44,972 nt of DNA from CAMLHP01 sp035712285 (GTDB lineage Bacteria; Gemmatimonadota; Gemmatimonadetes; Gemmatimonadales; GWC2-71-9), in contig DASTBA010000047.1 in assembly GCA_035712285.1 (NCBI GenBank), positions 1 through 44,972 on the forward strand. Direction: 5' to 3'. The position numbers were made by a program, and so were the translations under genes. Numbering within the stretch: the stretch's first letter is position 1; the number at the start of each line of letters is the position of its first letter. Positions 44,389-44,972 of this stretch are shown here, piece by piece. The notes below the pieces were generated by a model. It had not been told where the DNA came from. It saw only the letters and a list, made by a program, of their open reading frames with translations, and did no database searches.

Positions 44389-44465
44389 TTGGGTGAATCG
44401 CGCGGCAGTGGGGGTCGGTCGGCGTTGCGCGGCGGGGGCGGTGAGGGTAGCATTGTCGTCCGCGC

Positions 44466-44538
44466 GCGGGAATAGCTCAGTTGGTAGAGCACAACCTTGC
44501 CAAGGTTGGGGTCGCGGGTTCGAGTCCCGTTTCCCGCT
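44466..44538 (+). tRNA. tRNA-Gly (GCC)
   Basis: A 73-nt cloverleaf. Acceptor GCGGGAA pairs fully with TTCCCGC, discriminator T as expected for Gly; anticodon stem CAACC/GGTTG with loop TTGCCAA (anticodon GCC); T-arm CGGGTTCGAGTCCCG. CCA is not encoded. Confidence 0.95.
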
Positions 44539-44569
44539 CTCGAGGCAGGACTGAAGTGCAGGATATCGG

Positions 44570-44643
44570 CGCGGGGTGGAGCAGTCTGGTAGCTCGCCGG
44601 GCTCATAACCCGGAGGTCGTGGGTTCAAATCCCACCCCCGCTA
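44570..44643 (+). tRNA. Initiator tRNA-fMet (CAT)
   Basis: A 74-nt initiator tRNA. Three G-C pairs close the anticodon stem (CCGGG/CCCGG) around loop CTCATAA, the first acceptor position is unpaired (C1 against T72; the E. coli initiator has C1 against A72) and the discriminator is A. These are initiator hallmarks. CCA is not encoded. The sequence is otherwise close to the E. coli gene. Confidence 0.93.
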
Positions 44644-44649
44644 TCGTCA

Positions 44650-44710
44650 TCGAGCTTCGAGCCGCACGCTTCGAGCTGCACAGTCTCGGGGCTTGTCACT
44701 CGAAGCTCGA
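44650..44710. repeat. Inverted repeat between tRNA-fMet and tRNA-Val
   Basis: TCGAGCTTCGAG (44650-44661) and its perfect complement CTCGAAGCTCGA (44699-44710) flank a 37-nt loop. CTTCGAGC is also repeated directly at 44655-44662 and 44669-44676. It fills most of the 76-bp spacer and has no gene. A role in processing of the tRNA transcript is possible but unsupported. Confidence 0.55.
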
Positions 44711-44719
44711 CGCTTACCC

Positions 44720-44793
44720 GGGCGGTTAGCTCAGCTGGTTAGAGCGCCACGTTGACATCGTGGAGGTCACAAGTTCGAGCCTTGTACCGCCCA
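44720..44793 (+). tRNA. tRNA-Val (GAC)
   Basis: A 74-nt cloverleaf. Acceptor GGGCGGT pairs with ACCGCCC, discriminator A; anticodon stem CCACG/CGTGG with loop TTGACAT (anticodon GAC); T-arm AAGTTCGAGCCTT. CCA is not encoded. Confidence 0.95.
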
Positions 44794-44812
44794 TGGCTCG
44801 CGGTGGGGCTGA

Positions 44813-44886
44813 GCGCTCGTAGCTCAATTGGATAGAGCATCTGACTACGGATCAGAAGGTTGGGGGTTCGAGTCCCTCCGAGCGCA
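44813..44886 (+). tRNA. tRNA-Arg (ACG)
   Basis: A 74-nt cloverleaf. Acceptor GCGCTCG pairs fully with CGAGCGC, discriminator A; anticodon stem TCTGA/TCAGA with loop CTACGGA (anticodon ACG, A34 normally deaminated to inosine by TadA); T-arm GGGGTTCGAGTCCCT. CCA is not encoded. Confidence 0.95.
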
Positions 44887-44896
44887 TGTGAATGGA

Positions 44897-44971
44897 CGGG
44901 GCGTAGCGCAGCCCGGTTAGCGCGCCTGCTTCGGGAGCAGGAGGTCCCCGGTTCAAATCCGGGCGCCCCGA
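44897..44971 (+). tRNA. tRNA-Pro (CGG)
   Basis: A 75-nt cloverleaf. Acceptor CGGGGCG pairs fully with CGCCCCG, discriminator A; anticodon stem CCTGC/GCAGG with loop TTCGGGA (anticodon CGG); T-arm CCGGTTCAAATCCGG. The window ends one base after it, so the tRNA cluster may continue. Confidence 0.95.
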
Positions 44972-44972
44972 T

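Overview
The window (about 45 kb, G+C clearly high, near 70% by eye) is ordinary chromosomal DNA of a diderm bacterium. Outer-membrane barrel proteins, an MlaEFD lipid transport set, lipoproteins with lipoboxes and periplasmic thiol enzymes show two membranes. The gene content, the many short overlapping operons, and the small exported proteins rich in Asp, Ser, Thr and Ala would fit a Gemmatimonadota-like lineage. That placement is an inference from general resemblance and is not proven by any single marker here.

Layout. 1-4.5 kb: the tail of an unknown gene, a class I glutamine amidotransferase, a hybrid histidine kinase divergent from an unknown gene (their start codons share one CATG), and a family 2 glycosyltransferase. 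4.5-9.1 kb: a small membrane protein, then a tight plus-strand run thiO / DUF1684 / TlpA-like / porin. 9.2-15.3 kb: lipA-pdhA-pdhB-pdhC-lpd and a membrane protein, forming a complete pyruvate dehydrogenase complex together with the enzyme that makes its lipoyl cofactor. 15.4-20.8 kb: an unknown protein, an M20 dipeptidase, a small exported protein and two minus-strand HExxH metalloproteases. 20.9-28.1 kb: dnaE-accA-PSP1-metG, closed by a terminator whose loop is the metG stop codon. 28.2-32.6 kb: an M23 peptidase, a minus-strand TPM/nucleotidyltransferase/LemA operon, and a lipoprotein plus DsbA-like pair. 32.7-39.3 kb (minus): a CPBP protease, two outer-membrane barrels, and atpA-atpG-atpD-atpC without the membrane-sector genes. 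39.4-44.2 kb (minus): sigma-70 factor, mlaE, mlaF, mlaD, Nudix hydrolase and an AraC-type regulator. 44.3-45.0 kb: six tRNA genes (Ala, Gly, fMet, Val, Arg, Pro).

No stretch longer than 300 bases lacks a gene. I see no rRNA, CRISPR array, insertion sequence, prophage or integrase. I did not find a clearly new defence or mobile system. The best leads are: a perfect CRP/FNR-type palindrome in front of a split ATP synthase operon; a nucleotidyltransferase-like gene with an altered active site, locked by stop/start overlaps between TPM and LemA genes; a PdhA with a changed thiamine-diphosphate motif; and several kinds of intergenic repeat.
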